Shown here: positions 39,613 to 48,651 of the stretch, piece by piece | Position numbering within the stretch: position 1 is the stretch's first letter | Layout: each line of letters begins with the position of its first letter | Assembly (NCBI RefSeq): GCF_026340655.1 | Contig: NZ_JAPEOZ010000001.1 | Span: 6,572,001-6,636,000 of the forward strand | DNA length: 64,000 nt | Direction of reading: 5' to 3' | DNA from: Streptomyces sp. NBC_01275 | GTDB taxonomy: Bacteria; Actinomycetota; Actinomycetes; Streptomycetales; Streptomycetaceae | Position numbers and translations under genes: made by a program | Notes under the pieces: generated by a model | What the model was told of the DNA's origin: nothing | Database searches by the model: none | Seen by the model: the letters and a program-made list of their open reading frames with translations, nothing else

Positions 39613-42600
39613 CTAGCTCTCGGGGGACTTGCCACCCGAACGTGGTGCTCCGATCGTCGCACCGGCTCTGACGCCCCCGTCCTTGTTCCCGGACGGGGCC
39701 TCGAAGGATTCCAACGCCTCCAGCACGTCCTGGACACGTGAGATCTCGGCGTTGATGTCCTCGCGGCGGCGGACCAGCACCTCCAGCTCGCGCTTGCCCT
39801 CCTCGACCGTGCGTCGGGCCTCGCGGATCGCCTCGGCCTTGAGCTCCTCGGCCTCCCGTACGAGCGTCGCCTTCTTCTGCTCGGCCTCCTTGAGGAGCCC
39901 CTCGGCCTTCTTCACGGCGGCGATGCGGACCTTGCCCGCCTCGGAGTTGGCGTCCGAGACCAGCTCGCGCGCCTTCGCCTGCGCCTTGGTGAGCTGCTCC
40001 TCGGAGGCCTTGATGAGCGCGTCGCAGCGGTCGCCGGTCGACTTCATCGTCTCGGCGGCCTCGCGGCGGGCCCGCTCGTGCAGCTCCTCGATCTCGTTGG
40101 TGATGCGGTCGCGCAGCTCCTCGGCCCGCTCCCTTATGGCGGTGGCGTCCCGGCGCGCGCCGACGAGCAGCTCGTCCGCGTCCGTACGGGCCTTCTCCAC
40201 CCGCCCGTTGCCCTCGACCGTCGCCTCGGACACCAGCCGGTCGGCCTCGCTGCGGGCCGCGCCGACCATCGAGTCGGCCTGCGCCTCCGCGTCCGCGGTG
40301 GTCTGCTGCGCCTGCTGCTGGGCCTCGGTGAGGAGCTTGTCCGCCTCGGCGGCGGTCTCCGTGATGAGCGTGTCGACCTGCTCGGCCGCCTCGGAGCGCC
40401 GCTTGTTGGCCTCCTTGCGGGCCCCGTCCAGCGTCGAGTCGGCCTCGTCGCGGGCCACGCTCAGCATGCGGTCGGCCTCCGCCGCAGCCTCCCGCCGGAC
40501 GCGCTCGGCCTCGGTGCGGACCCGGTCGGCGTGCGCCTGCGCGGAGCCGACCGTCTCGGCGGCCTCGGCGCGCAGCCGCTCCGCGTCGCCGGTGGCGTCC
40601 GCGATCAGCTTCTCCGCCTTCGCGATCGACTCGGCCCGTACCCGGTCGGCCTCCGCGATCGTGTCGGACTGCAGCCGCTCGGCCTCGGCGATGGTCTCCG
40701 TCTGGAGCCGCTCCGCCTCGCCTCGCGCCTCGGTGATGAGGGTGTCGGCCTGCGTCGCCGCGTCCGACCGGATGCGGTTGGCGTCGTCCCGGGCGTCCGC
40801 CCGGGTGCGCGAGGCGTCCTGGTCGGCCTGCGCGATGGTGTCCGAGGCCTCCGTGCGCACCCGCTGGGCGTGCGCCGACGCCTCCGAGCGCAGCCGCTCC
40901 GCCTCCGCGATCGCGTCGCCGACGGTCCGCTCGGCCAGTGCCTGCGCGGCGTCCGACGCCTCGCTCGCCTCGCGCCGGACCCGGTTCGCGTCCTCGGCGG
41001 CCCGCTCCCGCTCGGCGTAGGCGTCGGCGCGCAGCCGGTCCGCCTCCTCGCCGGCCTCGCGCCGCAGCCGTTCCGCCGCGTGCTCGGCGGCGGAGCGCAG
41101 CCCGACGATGTCGTCCTGGGCCTGCTCGTGCAGCCCGGCCACGGAGTCCCGCACCTGCTGGGCGTGGCTCTCGGCCGCGGAGACCATCTCGTTGGCGCGC
41201 CGGTCGGCCTCCTCGACCAGCCGGACGCCCTCGGTCTGCGCCTCCTCCACGCGCTTGCGCGCCGAGGCCAGCAGCTCCTCGCTCTGCTCGCGGGCCCGCC
41301 CGCGCTCCTGGTCGGCCTCCTGGCGGGCGGAGCCGAGGAGTTCCTCGGCCTCGCGGCGACGCCGGGTCGCCTCCTCCTGGGCGGCGGCCAGCGTCTCGGA
41401 CGCCTCGACGGCCAGCCGCTCGGCGGCGGCCTGCGCCTCCCCGCGCACCCGGTCGGCGGTGTCCTGGGCCTCCGTGCGCAGCCGCTCGGCCTCGGCGACG
41501 GCCTCCGAACGCAGCCGTACGGCGATGGACTCGCCCTCGGCGCGGGAGGCGGACGCGTCGGCGGCGGCCTCGTCCCGCAGCCGCTCGGCCTCGGACTCGG
41601 CCTGCTGCTGAAGCGTACGGATCCGCTCGGCGGCCTCGCCGCGCAGCCGGTCGGTCTCCTCGGCGGCCTCGCGGCGGATCCGCGCGGCCTCGTCCCGGGC
41701 GTCGGTGAGCGCCTGCTCGGCGGCGGCGAGACGCTCCTCGGCCTCCGTGTGCAGCCGGGTCAGCTCCGCGGCGGCCTCGACGCGGCGCGCCTCTACGGCC
41801 CGCTCGGTCTCCTCGCGCAGCTCGTGCGCGGCCCGCTCGGCGTCGTCGCGGATGCCGTCGGCCTGCTCGACGGCCTCGTCGCGCTGGCGCTCGGCCTCCT
41901 TGCGGGTGCGCTCCAGGGTCTCCTCGGCCTGCCGGCGCAGCGAGGTGGCGCGCTCGATGGCCTCGGTGCGGACCTTCTCGCTGTCCGTCGTGGCCTTCTG
42001 CCGCAGCTCGTCCGCGTCGGCCCGGGCCTTGGACAGCAGCTCCTCGGCGGTCCTGGCCGCCTCCTCGATCTGCTGGACGGCCTCCTTGCGGGCCTCCGCG
42101 CGGATCTTCTCGCCCTCGGCGACCGCGTCGGCGCGCAGCTGCTCGGCGTCGCCGCGCAGCCGGCGGGCCTCCTCCTGGAGCTCGACGGTCTTGGCGCGGT
42201 ACTCCTTGGTGTCGTCCTTCGCCGAGCCCTTGAGCTGCTCGGCGATGTCGTGCGCCTCGGCGCGCAGCCGGTCCGCCTCGGTCTCCGCCTCGCGGCGGAT
42301 CCGCTCGGCCTCCTCGGCGGCCGCCTTGGTGGTGTTCTGCGCGTCCTCCTGCGCCTTGATGAGGACGTCCTCGGCCGTCTTGGCCGCCTTCGACAGCTGG
42401 GTCGCGCTCTCCTCGGCGGTGAGCGTGCGGGCCTTCTCGGAGGCCTCCGCGACGATCTTCTCGGCCTCGGCGCGGGCGTCGGCGACGACCTGCTCGGCGT
42501 CCGCCTTGGTGGTCTCGGCCTCCTTGGTGGCCTCGCTGACCAGCCGGGCGACCTGCTCCTTCGCCGTCCGGGTGCGCTGCTCGTTGGCCGACTCGGCGCT

Positions 42601-43494
42601 GGTGAGCGCCTTCTCGGCGGTCGACCTGGCCTCGGTGACGAGCTTCTCGGCCTCGGCCTGCGCCTTGCGCAGCGCCTCCTCGGCCTCGGACATGCGCTGT
42701 TCGGCGGCGCGGCTCAGCTCACCGGCCTGGCGACGGGCCGAGTCGGACTCGGAGAAGGTGGAGTTGCGCAGCTGCTCCGCGTGGTCGGTGGCCTCCTGGG
42801 CCTGCGTGGAGGCGGCGTTCAGCAGACGCTCGGCGTCCGTGCGGGCGCGCAGCAGGAGCTGCTCGGCCTCCGCGCGGGTCTGCTCGGCGTCGGCCTGCAA
42901 CCGCTGGCGGGCCTCCGCTGCCACCCGTTCGGCCTCGGCGCGCGCGGCCGTCAGGGACTGCTCGGCCTCGGCCCGCGACTCGTCGAGCAGCCGGCGGGCC
43001 TGCGCCTCGGTGCGGGCGCGCAGCTGCTCGGCCCACGCCACGTTCTCGTTGACGTGCGACTCGACGTTCTGCCGGCGCTCCGCCAGTTCCTGGTCCAGCT
43101 GCTGGCGGCGGGTGACCGCCTCCTGGTGCAGCTCCGCCTGGAGCCGGGCCGCCTGTTCGGCGTGCTCCTGGAGGATGCGCTGCGTCTGCGCGCGGGCCTG
43201 GCTCAGCTCCCGCTCGGCGTCCTGCCGCAGCTGGTCGGCCTGCATCTGCGCGTTGCGCAGCAACTGGTCCGCCTGGTACCCGAGGTCGCCGCCGTCGAAG
43301 GCGGGCCGGGACATGATGGTGCGCCGCGCCTCGTGCAACTTGGCGCGCAGCACCTCGACCTGGTAGCCGAGGTCCTCGGCGTGCTGAATCGCCTTTTCCC
43401 GCTCGGTCTTCAGCCGCTTCATCTCGGCTTCGAACCGAGTCAGGTGGTCGACGTCAGCCGCCGGCTCCCGCTCCTGGCTCTCATAGCCCCGCAC
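39613..43494 (-). CDS. scy: Polarity scaffold coiled-coil protein Scy
   Basis: This is about 1293 residues, from GTG 43494 (VRGYESQERE) preceded by GGGA; an ATG at 43548 would add 18 residues. After a short head (to about 60) almost the whole protein is a continuous Ala/Glu/Arg/Gln-rich rod. Scy contains an unusual 51-residue coiled-coil periodicity and organises the tip-organising centre with DivIVA and FilP, controlling hyphal tip number. Near-repeats such as AEAERLRSEA recur throughout. The opposite strand is open over most of its length, which reflects codon bias and is not a second gene. Confidence 0.93.
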   Translation of the reverse strand: MRGYESQEREPAADVDHLTRFEAEMKRLKTEREKAIQHAEDLGYQVEVLRAKLHEARRTIMSRPAFDGGDLGYQADQLLRNAQMQADQLRQDAERELSQARAQTQRILQEHAEQAARLQAELHQEAVTRRQQLDQELAERRQNVESHVNENVAWAEQLRARTEAQARRLLDESRAEAEQSLTAARAEAERVAAEARQRLQADAEQTRAEAEQLLLRARTDAERLLNAASTQAQEATDHAEQLRNSTFSESDSARRQAGELSRAAEQRMSEAEEALRKAQAEAEKLVTEARSTAEKALTSAESANEQRTRTAKEQVARLVSEATKEAETTKADAEQVVADARAEAEKIVAEASEKARTLTAEESATQLSKAAKTAEDVLIKAQEDAQNTTKAAAEEAERIRREAETEADRLRAEAHDIAEQLKGSAKDDTKEYRAKTVELQEEARRLRGDAEQLRADAVAEGEKIRAEARKEAVQQIEEAARTAEELLSKARADADELRQKATTDSEKVRTEAIERATSLRRQAEETLERTRKEAERQRDEAVEQADGIRDDAERAAHELREETERAVEARRVEAAAELTRLHTEAEERLAAAEQALTDARDEAARIRREAAEETDRLRGEAAERIRTLQQQAESEAERLRDEAAADASASRAEGESIAVRLRSEAVAEAERLRTEAQDTADRVRGEAQAAAERLAVEASETLAAAQEEATRRRREAEELLGSARQEADQERGRAREQSEELLASARKRVEEAQTEGVRLVEEADRRANEMVSAAESHAQQVRDSVAGLHEQAQDDIVGLRSAAEHAAERLRREAGEEADRLRADAYAERERAAEDANRVRREASEASDAAQALAERTVGDAIAEAERLRSEASAHAQRVRTEASDTIAQADQDASRTRADARDDANRIRSDAATQADTLITEARGEAERLQTETIAEAERLQSDTIAEADRVRAESIAKAEKLIADATGDAERLRAEAAETVGSAQAHADRVRTEAERVRREAAAEADRMLSVARDEADSTLDGARKEANKRRSEAAEQVDTLITETAAEADKLLTEAQQQAQQTTADAEAQADSMVGAARSEADRLVSEATVEGNGRVEKARTDADELLVGARRDATAIRERAEELRDRITNEIEELHERARREAAETMKSTGDRCDALIKASEEQLTKAQAKARELVSDANSEAGKVRIAAVKKAEGLLKEAEQKKATLVREAEELKAEAIREARRTVEEGKRELEVLVRRREDINAEISRVQDVLEALESFEAPSGNKDGGVRAGATIGAPRSGGKSPES

Positions 43495-43726
43495 TGCGCG
43501 GTCCCATCCGTCCCTGGTCGCAAGCTTTCCGAAACGAGCTCCGTCCATCCGCCGAACGGGGCCCCCGGGGAATGGTGTCAGATCAACGGCGGAGCACGGG
43601 CTGCTGCCCCGACGCTCGTCCCCCGAAACCCGGACCCCGGCTGGATCCCGCCGTCCAAGGCAGGACCTGGTCGCCCTGGCTGGAGCGGCGACCGACCCCA
43701 ACCCTACCGGCCCATATGTACGAGGG

Positions 43727-44167
43727 TCAGTGCTCAGGTGACTCAACAGGGGCCGATGTGACCAGTTCTGTCAGTACTCCGTGGCAATCCTTCGGGTGCA
43801 GGAAGGTGATTCGTGACCCCATGGAGCCGCGTCGAGGCTCTTCGTACAGAACGCGTACGCCCTTGTCGCGGATGTCCGCGGCGTCGCCGTCCACATCCGC
43901 CGTACCGAAAGCGATGTGGTGGACGCCCTCGCCGTTCTTCGCCAGCCACTTGCCCACGGCCGAGTCCTCCCGGGTCGGCTCCAGAAGCTGCAGGTACGAG
44001 GCCCCGCCGTCGGACGTATCGTTGATCTTGAGCATGGCCTCGCGTACGCCCTGCTCCTCGTTGACCTCGGAGTGGAACACCTCGAAGCCGTACGTGGCCC
44101 GGTAGAACTCGACGGTGGCGTCGAGGTCGTGGCAGGCGATCCCGATGTGGTCGATTCGCGTCAGCAT
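43727..44167 (-). CDS. mce: Methylmalonyl-CoA epimerase
   Basis: The 146-residue glyoxalase-fold enzyme interconverts (2R)- and (2S)-methylmalonyl-CoA, linking propionyl-CoA metabolism to the B12-dependent mutase. Expected metal ligands are in place: His7, Gln60, His84 and Glu134. It is divergent from the thiolase gene. Confidence 0.94.
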   Translation of the reverse strand: MLTRIDHIGIACHDLDATVEFYRATYGFEVFHSEVNEEQGVREAMLKINDTSDGGASYLQLLEPTREDSAVGKWLAKNGEGVHHIAFGTADVDGDAADIRDKGVRVLYEEPRRGSMGSRITFLHPKDCHGVLTELVTSAPVESPEH

Positions 44168-44317
44168 GCTGCCAGTGCAGCGCGACGGAGGTGGTTACGC
44201 AACGTGCGCGCGATCACACCGACGGCCCGATGACGCCCGAAGTACCGGTCAGTACATTTCAAGTAAACCCTCGTTCACTCCTCGGCCCGTGCAGGCCGGT
44301 AAGGGGAATCGCAGCTC

Positions 44318-45529
44318 ATGACTGGATCGACTGGTTCAAACGGCACGACCTCGGTGATCGTCGCGGGCGCGCGGACGCCCATGGGACGACTGCTGGGCTC
44401 CCTGAAGTCCTTCTCCGGAGCCGACCTCGGCGGCTTCGCGATCAAGGCCGCCCTCGACCGCGCGGGGATCGGCGGCGACCAGGTGCAGTACGTGATCATG
44501 GGCCAGGTGCTCCAGGCCGGCGCCGGTCAGATCCCGGCCCGTCAGGCCGCGGTCAAGGCCGGCATCCCGATGAACGTCCCGGCGCTCACCGTCAACAAGG
44601 TGTGCCTCTCCGGCCTCGACGCGATCGCGCTGGCCGACCAGCTGATCCGCGCCGGCGAGTTCGACGTGATCGTCGCGGGCGGCCAGGAGTCCATGACCAA
44701 CGCCCCCCACCTGCTGCCCAAGTCCCGCGAGGGCTTCAAGTACGGCGCGATCGAGATGCTCGACGCCATGGCCTACGACGGTCTGACCGACGCCTTCGAG
44801 AACATCGCCATGGGCGAGTCCACGGAGAAGCACAACACGCGCCTGGGCATCCTGCGCCCCGAGCAGGACGAGATCGCCGCCCTGTCCCACCAGCGGGCCG
44901 CCGCCGCCCAGAAGAACGGCCTCTTCGAGGCCGAGATCACCCCGGTGGAGATCCCGCAGCGCAAGGGCGAGCCGGTCGTCTTCAGCAAGGACGAGGGCAT
45001 CCGGGCCGAGACGACGGCCGAGTCGCTGGGCAAGCTGCGCCCGGCCTTCACCCGGGACGGCACGATCACCGCGGGCTCGGCCTCGCAGATCTCCGACGGC
45101 GCGGCGGCCGTGGTCGTGATGAGCAAGGCCAAGGCGCAGGAGCTCGGCCTGGAGTGGCTCGCCGAGATCGGCGCCCACGGCAATGTGGCCGGGCCGGACA
45201 ACTCCCTGCAGTCCCAGCCCTCCAACGCCATCCTGCACGCCCTGAAGAAGGAGGGCCTGGCGGTCTCCGACCTCGACCTCGTCGAGATCAACGAGGCCTT
45301 CGCCGCCGTGGCGGTCCAGTCAATGAAGGACCTGGGCGTGTCCACGGAAAAGGTGAACGTGAACGGCGGCGCGATCGCCCTCGGCCACCCGATCGGCATG
45401 TCCGGCGCCCGCCTCGTGCTGCACCTGGCCCTGGAGCTCAAGCGCCGCGGCGGCGGGGTCGGCGCGGCCGCGCTGTGCGGCGGCGGCGGCCAGGGCGACG
45501 CGCTGATCGTGCGGGTGCCGAAGGCCTGA
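44318..45529 (+). CDS. Acetyl-CoA C-acetyltransferase (thiolase)
   Basis: The 403-residue type II thiolase condenses or cleaves acyl-CoA. The nucleophile is Cys96 (NKVCLSGL), with [19 protein letters not shown] and CGGGGQG downstream. It probably works in acetoacetyl-CoA formation for the ethylmalonyl-CoA or butyryl-CoA route. ATG 44318 follows AAGGGGA. Confidence 0.94.
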   Translation: MTGSTGSNGTTSVIVAGARTPMGRLLGSLKSFSGADLGGFAIKAALDRAGIGGDQVQYVIMGQVLQAGAGQIPARQAAVKAGIPMNVPALTVNKVCLSGLDAIALADQLIRAGEFDVIVAGGQESMTNAPHLLPKSREGFKYGAIEMLDAMAYDGLTDAFENIAMGESTEKHNTRLGILRPEQDEIAALSHQRAAAAQKNGLFEAEITPVEIPQRKGEPVVFSKDEGIRAETTAESLGKLRPAFTRDGTITAGSASQISDGAAAVVVMSKAKAQELGLEWLAEIGAHGNVAGPDNSLQSQPSNAILHALKKEGLAVSDLDLVEINEAFAAVAVQSMKDLGVSTEKVNVNGGAIALGHPIGMSGARLVLHLALELKRRGGGVGAAALCGGGGQGDALIVRVPKA

Positions 45530-45541
45530 ACCGTCGTACTC

Positions 45542-45585
45542 GGTTCGTAGCACGTACTTGGTTCGTAGCACGTACCAGGTGGTAC
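45542..45585 (+). repeat. 16-base direct repeats and an inverted repeat before meaB
   Basis: GGTTCGTAGCACGTAC occurs at 45542-45557 and 45560-45575 (18-base period). GTACCA/TGGTAC follows at 45572-45585. The whole gap looks like 2.5 to 3 degenerate 18-base units. Confidence 0.85.
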
Positions 45586-45610
45586 GCAGGTCGTGAGGAA
45601 GGGAGCTGTG

Positions 45611-46567
45611 ATGCAGGACGTCTCCTCGCTGGTCGCCCAGGCCAGGGAAGGCCGGCCGCGTGCCGTGGCCCGGTTGATCTCCCTGGTCGAGGGGGCGTCC
45701 CCGCAGCTCAGGGAGATCATGGCGGCCCTGGCCCCGCTCACGGGCAACGCCTACGTCGTCGGCCTCACCGGCTCCCCGGGCGTCGGCAAGTCGACGTCCA
45801 CCTCGGCGCTGGTCACCGCCTACCGCAAGCAGGGCAGGCGGGTCGGCGTCCTGGCCGTCGACCCGTCCTCGCCGTTCTCCGGCGGCGCCCTGCTCGGTGA
45901 CCGCGTCCGGATGTCCGACCACGCCTCCGACCCCGGCGTCTACATCCGCTCCATGGCCACCCGCGGCCACCTCGGCGGCCTCGCCTGGGCGGCCCCGCAG
46001 GCGATCCGCGTGCTGGACGCGGCGGGCTGCGACGTGATCCTGGTCGAGACGGTCGGCGTCGGCCAGTCGGAGGTCGAGATCGCCTCCCAGGCGGACACCT
46101 CCGTCGTCCTCCTGGCCCCCGGCATGGGCGACGGCATCCAGGCGGCCAAGGCCGGAATCCTGGAGATCGGCGATGTGTACGTCGTCAACAAGGCCGACCG
46201 GGACGGCGCCGACGCCACCGCCCGCGAGCTCAACCACATGCTCGGCCTCGGCGAGTCCCGCCGCCCCGGCGACTGGCGACCGCCGATCGTGAAGACGGTC
46301 GCCGCCCGCGCCGAGGGCGTCGACGAACTCGTCGAGGCGCTGGAGAAGCACCGCGCGTGGATGGAGGAGCACGGCGTCCTCACCGAGCGCCGCCGCTCCC
46401 GGGCCGCCCACGAGGTGGAGACCATCGCCGTCACCGCCCTGCGCGAACGCATCGGCGACCTGCACGGCGACCGCCGTCTGAGCACGCTCGCGGAGAAGAT
46501 CGTCGCGGGCCGGCTGGACCCCTACCGGGCGGCGGACGAGCTGGTGGCGGGACTGACGGAGAGCTGA
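45611..46567 (+). CDS. meaB: MeaB-type GTPase, chaperone of B12-dependent mutases
   Basis: The 318-residue G3E-family GTPase protects and gates cofactor loading of adenosylcobalamin-dependent acyl-CoA mutases. The P-loop GSPGVGKS is at 54-61; VDPSSPFSGGALLGDR, ILVETVGVGQSE and NKADRDGA complete the GTPase set. ATG 45611 follows AAGGGAG. The mutase it serves may be the one at 56635 or another elsewhere. Confidence 0.94.
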   Translation: MQDVSSLVAQAREGRPRAVARLISLVEGASPQLREIMAALAPLTGNAYVVGLTGSPGVGKSTSTSALVTAYRKQGRRVGVLAVDPSSPFSGGALLGDRVRMSDHASDPGVYIRSMATRGHLGGLAWAAPQAIRVLDAAGCDVILVETVGVGQSEVEIASQADTSVVLLAPGMGDGIQAAKAGILEIGDVYVVNKADRDGADATARELNHMLGLGESRRPGDWRPPIVKTVAARAEGVDELVEALEKHRAWMEEHGVLTERRRSRAAHEVETIAVTALRERIGDLHGDRRLSTLAEKIVAGRLDPYRAADELVAGLTES

Positions 46568-46572
46568 CACTC

Positions 46573-46600
46573 GTCGACTCCCGTCCTCCGCTGGTAAGTT
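46573..46600 (+). promoter_or_regulatory. Candidate promoter before the leader peptide
   Basis: GTCGAC (46573-46578), 16 bases, TAAGTT (46595-46600). Transcription would start at or within a base of the ATG at 46608. Confidence 0.4.
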
Positions 46601-46607
46601 GACCGAC

Positions 46608-46628
46608 ATGTTCCTCTCCTTGGCGTAG
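46608..46628 (+). CDS. Possible leaderless six-codon leader peptide (MFLSLA)
   Basis: ATG-TTC-CTC-TCC-TTG-GCG-TAG lies seven bases after a -10-like TAAGTT and 80 bases before the MFS gene. A stem-loop follows. The arrangement resembles translation attenuation, but coding is unproven. Confidence 0.35.
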   Translation: MFLSLA

Positions 46629-46638
46629 CGCGCACCCC

Positions 46639-46670
46639 GAGCCACCGCCCCACCACAGGCCAGGTGGCTC
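46639..46670 (+). promoter_or_regulatory. Stem-loop in the MFS leader
   Basis: GAGCCACC (46639-46646) pairs with GGTGGCTC (46663-46670). It lies between the putative leader peptide and the MFS ribosome-binding site. Confidence 0.5.
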
Positions 46671-46708
46671 TCAGGTGTCCCCGCTCACGCCTCCTTCGAG
46701 GAACCTCC

Positions 46709-47911
46709 ATGTATTCGTATGCGCATGTCCTGCGCGTTCCGCATGCCCGCCGTACCTTCGCCGCCGCCCTGACCGGCAGGCTGTCGTACGGGATCGTCCC
46801 GCTGTCCTTGATGCTCGCCGCGACCCGGGCCTCGGGCTCGTACGCGGTCGCGGGCGCGGTGATGGCGCTGTTCGGCGCCACCGCCGTCTTCCTGTCGCCC
46901 GCGCGGGCGGCCCTCGTCGACCGGTACGGGCCGCGCCGGGCGCTCGTCCCGACGGCCGTCGCCTATCTCGCGGTGCTCGGCCTGCTGACCGGCGCGGTCG
47001 CCCGCCCGGACGCCGTCCCGTCCCCGGTCCTCGGCGCCCTCGGCGCGGCCGCCGGGGCCTGCGTTCCGCCGCTGGGGCCGACCATGCGGGCCGTGTGGGG
47101 ACGCCTCGCCCCGGACCGGGCGCTGCTCCAGCGCGCCTACAGCCTCGACGGCGTCGCCGAGGAACTCCTGTTCGTCTCGGGGCCGTTGCTGGTCGGCGTC
47201 CTCGTCGGGTTCGCTCCGCCCGCCGCCGGGATCGTCCTGGGCGCCGCCCTGATGGCCGTCGGCACGGCCGCCTTCGTGTCCTCGCCGGCGGTGCGCGCGG
47301 TGCCGCCGGGGAAGCGCGCGGTGCGGCGGCGCGACGGGGGCGGCCTGCGGGGGCTCGGGCGGCCCATGACCGCCGTCGCGGGCGTCGGGCTCGCGATCGG
47401 CGTGGTGGATCTGCTGGTCGTGGCCTTCGCCGAGGGGCACGGACACGGCGGTGCGAGCGTGGCCTGGGTGCTGGCCGCCCTGTCGGCGGGCAGCGCCGTC
47501 GGCGGGCTGCTCAACGGGGCCGTCGCCTGGCGGGCGCAGGCCGGGACGCGGCTGCCCCCGCTGACGGCGGCCCTCGGACTGGCACTGTGCGGCGCGGCCT
47601 TGGCGCCGGGCCTCGGCACGCTCGCCGTCGCCGTCGCGGTCGTCGGGTTCTTCGTGTCGCCGACGATCACCACCGCCTACCTCATCGCCGACGAGACCGC
47701 CGCGCCCGAGGCCCGGGTGCGGGCCGGGGCCTGGGTCAACACGGCCGTCAACGCGGGCAGTACGGCCGGCACGGCGGCCGCGGGCGCGCTGGCCGGGCGA
47801 CTGCCGGTCGGGCTGTGCTTCGCGCTGACGGGAGCGGCGGTGCTGGTCACGGCGGCGGCGGTCACCAGAAGCGCCCGAAGGGGCACGAGCGAACTCGTGC
47901 CCCTCGCCTGA
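46709..47911 (+). CDS. Major facilitator superfamily transporter
   Basis: The 400-residue membrane protein has about twelve transmembrane segments. It starts MYSYAHVLRVPHARRTFAA, behind GAGGAA. The motif DRYGPRRALVP matches the MFS loop 2-3 signature. It is probably a drug or metabolite efflux protein; the substrate is unknown. The 3' end overlaps a terminator hairpin. Confidence 0.88.
   Translation: MYSYAHVLRVPHARRTFAAALTGRLSYGIVPLSLMLAATRASGSYAVAGAVMALFGATAVFLSPARAALVDRYGPRRALVPTAVAYLAVLGLLTGAVARPDAVPSPVLGALGAAAGACVPPLGPTMRAVWGRLAPDRALLQRAYSLDGVAEELLFVSGPLLVGVLVGFAPPAAGIVLGAALMAVGTAAFVSSPAVRAVPPGKRAVRRRDGGGLRGLGRPMTAVAGVGLAIGVVDLLVVAFAEGHGHGGASVAWVLAALSAGSAVGGLLNGAVAWRAQAGTRLPPLTAALGLALCGAALAPGLGTLAVAVAVVGFFVSPTITTAYLIADETAAPEARVRAGAWVNTAVNAGSTAGTAAAGALAGRLPVGLCFALTGAAVLVTAAAVTRSARRGTSELVPLA
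47879..47904. terminator. Bidirectional terminator overlapping the MFS 3' end
   Basis: AGGGGCACGAG (47879-47889), CGAA tetraloop, CTCGTGCCCCT (47894-47904): an 11-base perfect stem inside the last codons of the MFS gene, which converges with the PepSY gene. Confidence 0.8.
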
Positions 47912-47918
47912 CAGCCCG

Positions 47919-48515
47919 TCAGTCGTCGAGGTCCTGCGTGACCTTGCCCGTGCGCGCGTCGACTGTCCACTGGACGCCCTGGGCGGTGTCCACGCTCCAG
48001 ACTGTGGCGGCGTGGTCGTCGTCGTCCAGATCCACGTCGGTCACCGTGCCCTTGCCCGCGACGGCCAGCGCGGCCTCGCGGGCGTCGACGCTCGCGCCCT
48101 TCAGCGCGGCCAGGTCCTCGCGGCCGTCGCCGTCGCCGTCGTCGTCGGCGTCGCCGTCGCGGTGCGCGCCGAGGACCTCGCCGGTGGCCGACGAGACGAC
48201 GACGGTGTACTCCGTGCCGCCGGCCCGGACGACGTCCACCTGCCAGGCGCCCGCGTCGGCGCCGTCGTCCTCCCGGTCGGCGCCGACGGCGGTGCCCGGC
48301 GTGTGCTTCAGCGCGGCCGCGACGGCCTCGGCGGCGGTCGTCCGGGCGGAGCTGACCTGGACCCTCCCGGCACCGTCCGACGCGTTCTTCGAGACGACCT
48401 GGGCGCCTGCGGCCGCCGTACCGCTGTGCGTCTCGTCGTCCGCGAAGGCGACCGCCGCGCCTCCGCCGATCACGACGGACGCGGCGACGGCGGCGATGAC
48501 GAGCTTGCGCTTCAT
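47919..48515 (-). CDS. Secreted PepSY-domain protein
   Basis: The 198-residue product starts at ATG 48515 behind GGAGG. It has a signal peptide (about 1-26, ending AVAFA) and two PepSY-like modules: AAEAVAAALKHTPG...VDVVRAGGTEYTVVVSSATGEVLG, then DAREAALAVAGKGTV...WTVDARTGKV. An Asp-rich linker lies between them. PepSY domains often inhibit proteases or modulate envelope enzymes. It is divergent from the two-component system with a shared operator region. Confidence 0.87.
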   Translation of the reverse strand: MKRKLVIAAVAASVVIGGGAAVAFADDETHSGTAAAGAQVVSKNASDGAGRVQVSSARTTAAEAVAAALKHTPGTAVGADREDDGADAGAWQVDVVRAGGTEYTVVVSSATGEVLGAHRDGDADDDGDGDGREDLAALKGASVDAREAALAVAGKGTVTDVDLDDDDHAATVWSVDTAQGVQWTVDARTGKVTQDLDD

Positions 48516-48591
48516 GGGGGTTCCTCCCGAGTCGGATGGTGCTTCGTTGCGTCGGTTCGCTCTCGACGGGAACCAAGCTGCCGGAGCGGAG

Positions 48592-48628
48592 CTGAAGGCA
48601 GGCTGAAGCCACCTGAAGATCACTTCAG
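48592..48628. promoter_or_regulatory. CTGAAG repeat operator between the PepSY and regulator genes
   Basis: CTGAAG occurs at 48592-48597, 48603-48608 and 48613-48618 (11- and 10-base steps), followed by the inverted CTTCAG at 48623-48628. The helical-turn spacing is typical for OmpR-family regulators. Confidence 0.7.
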
Positions 48629-48651
48629 CTTCGGTTTGCGACCCTGGGCGC

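Noticed and set aside
40078..43761. 1227-codon frame antisense to scy
   Set aside because: A by-product of the Ala/Glu/Arg codon pattern of scy; Leu/Gly/Arg-rich without domains.
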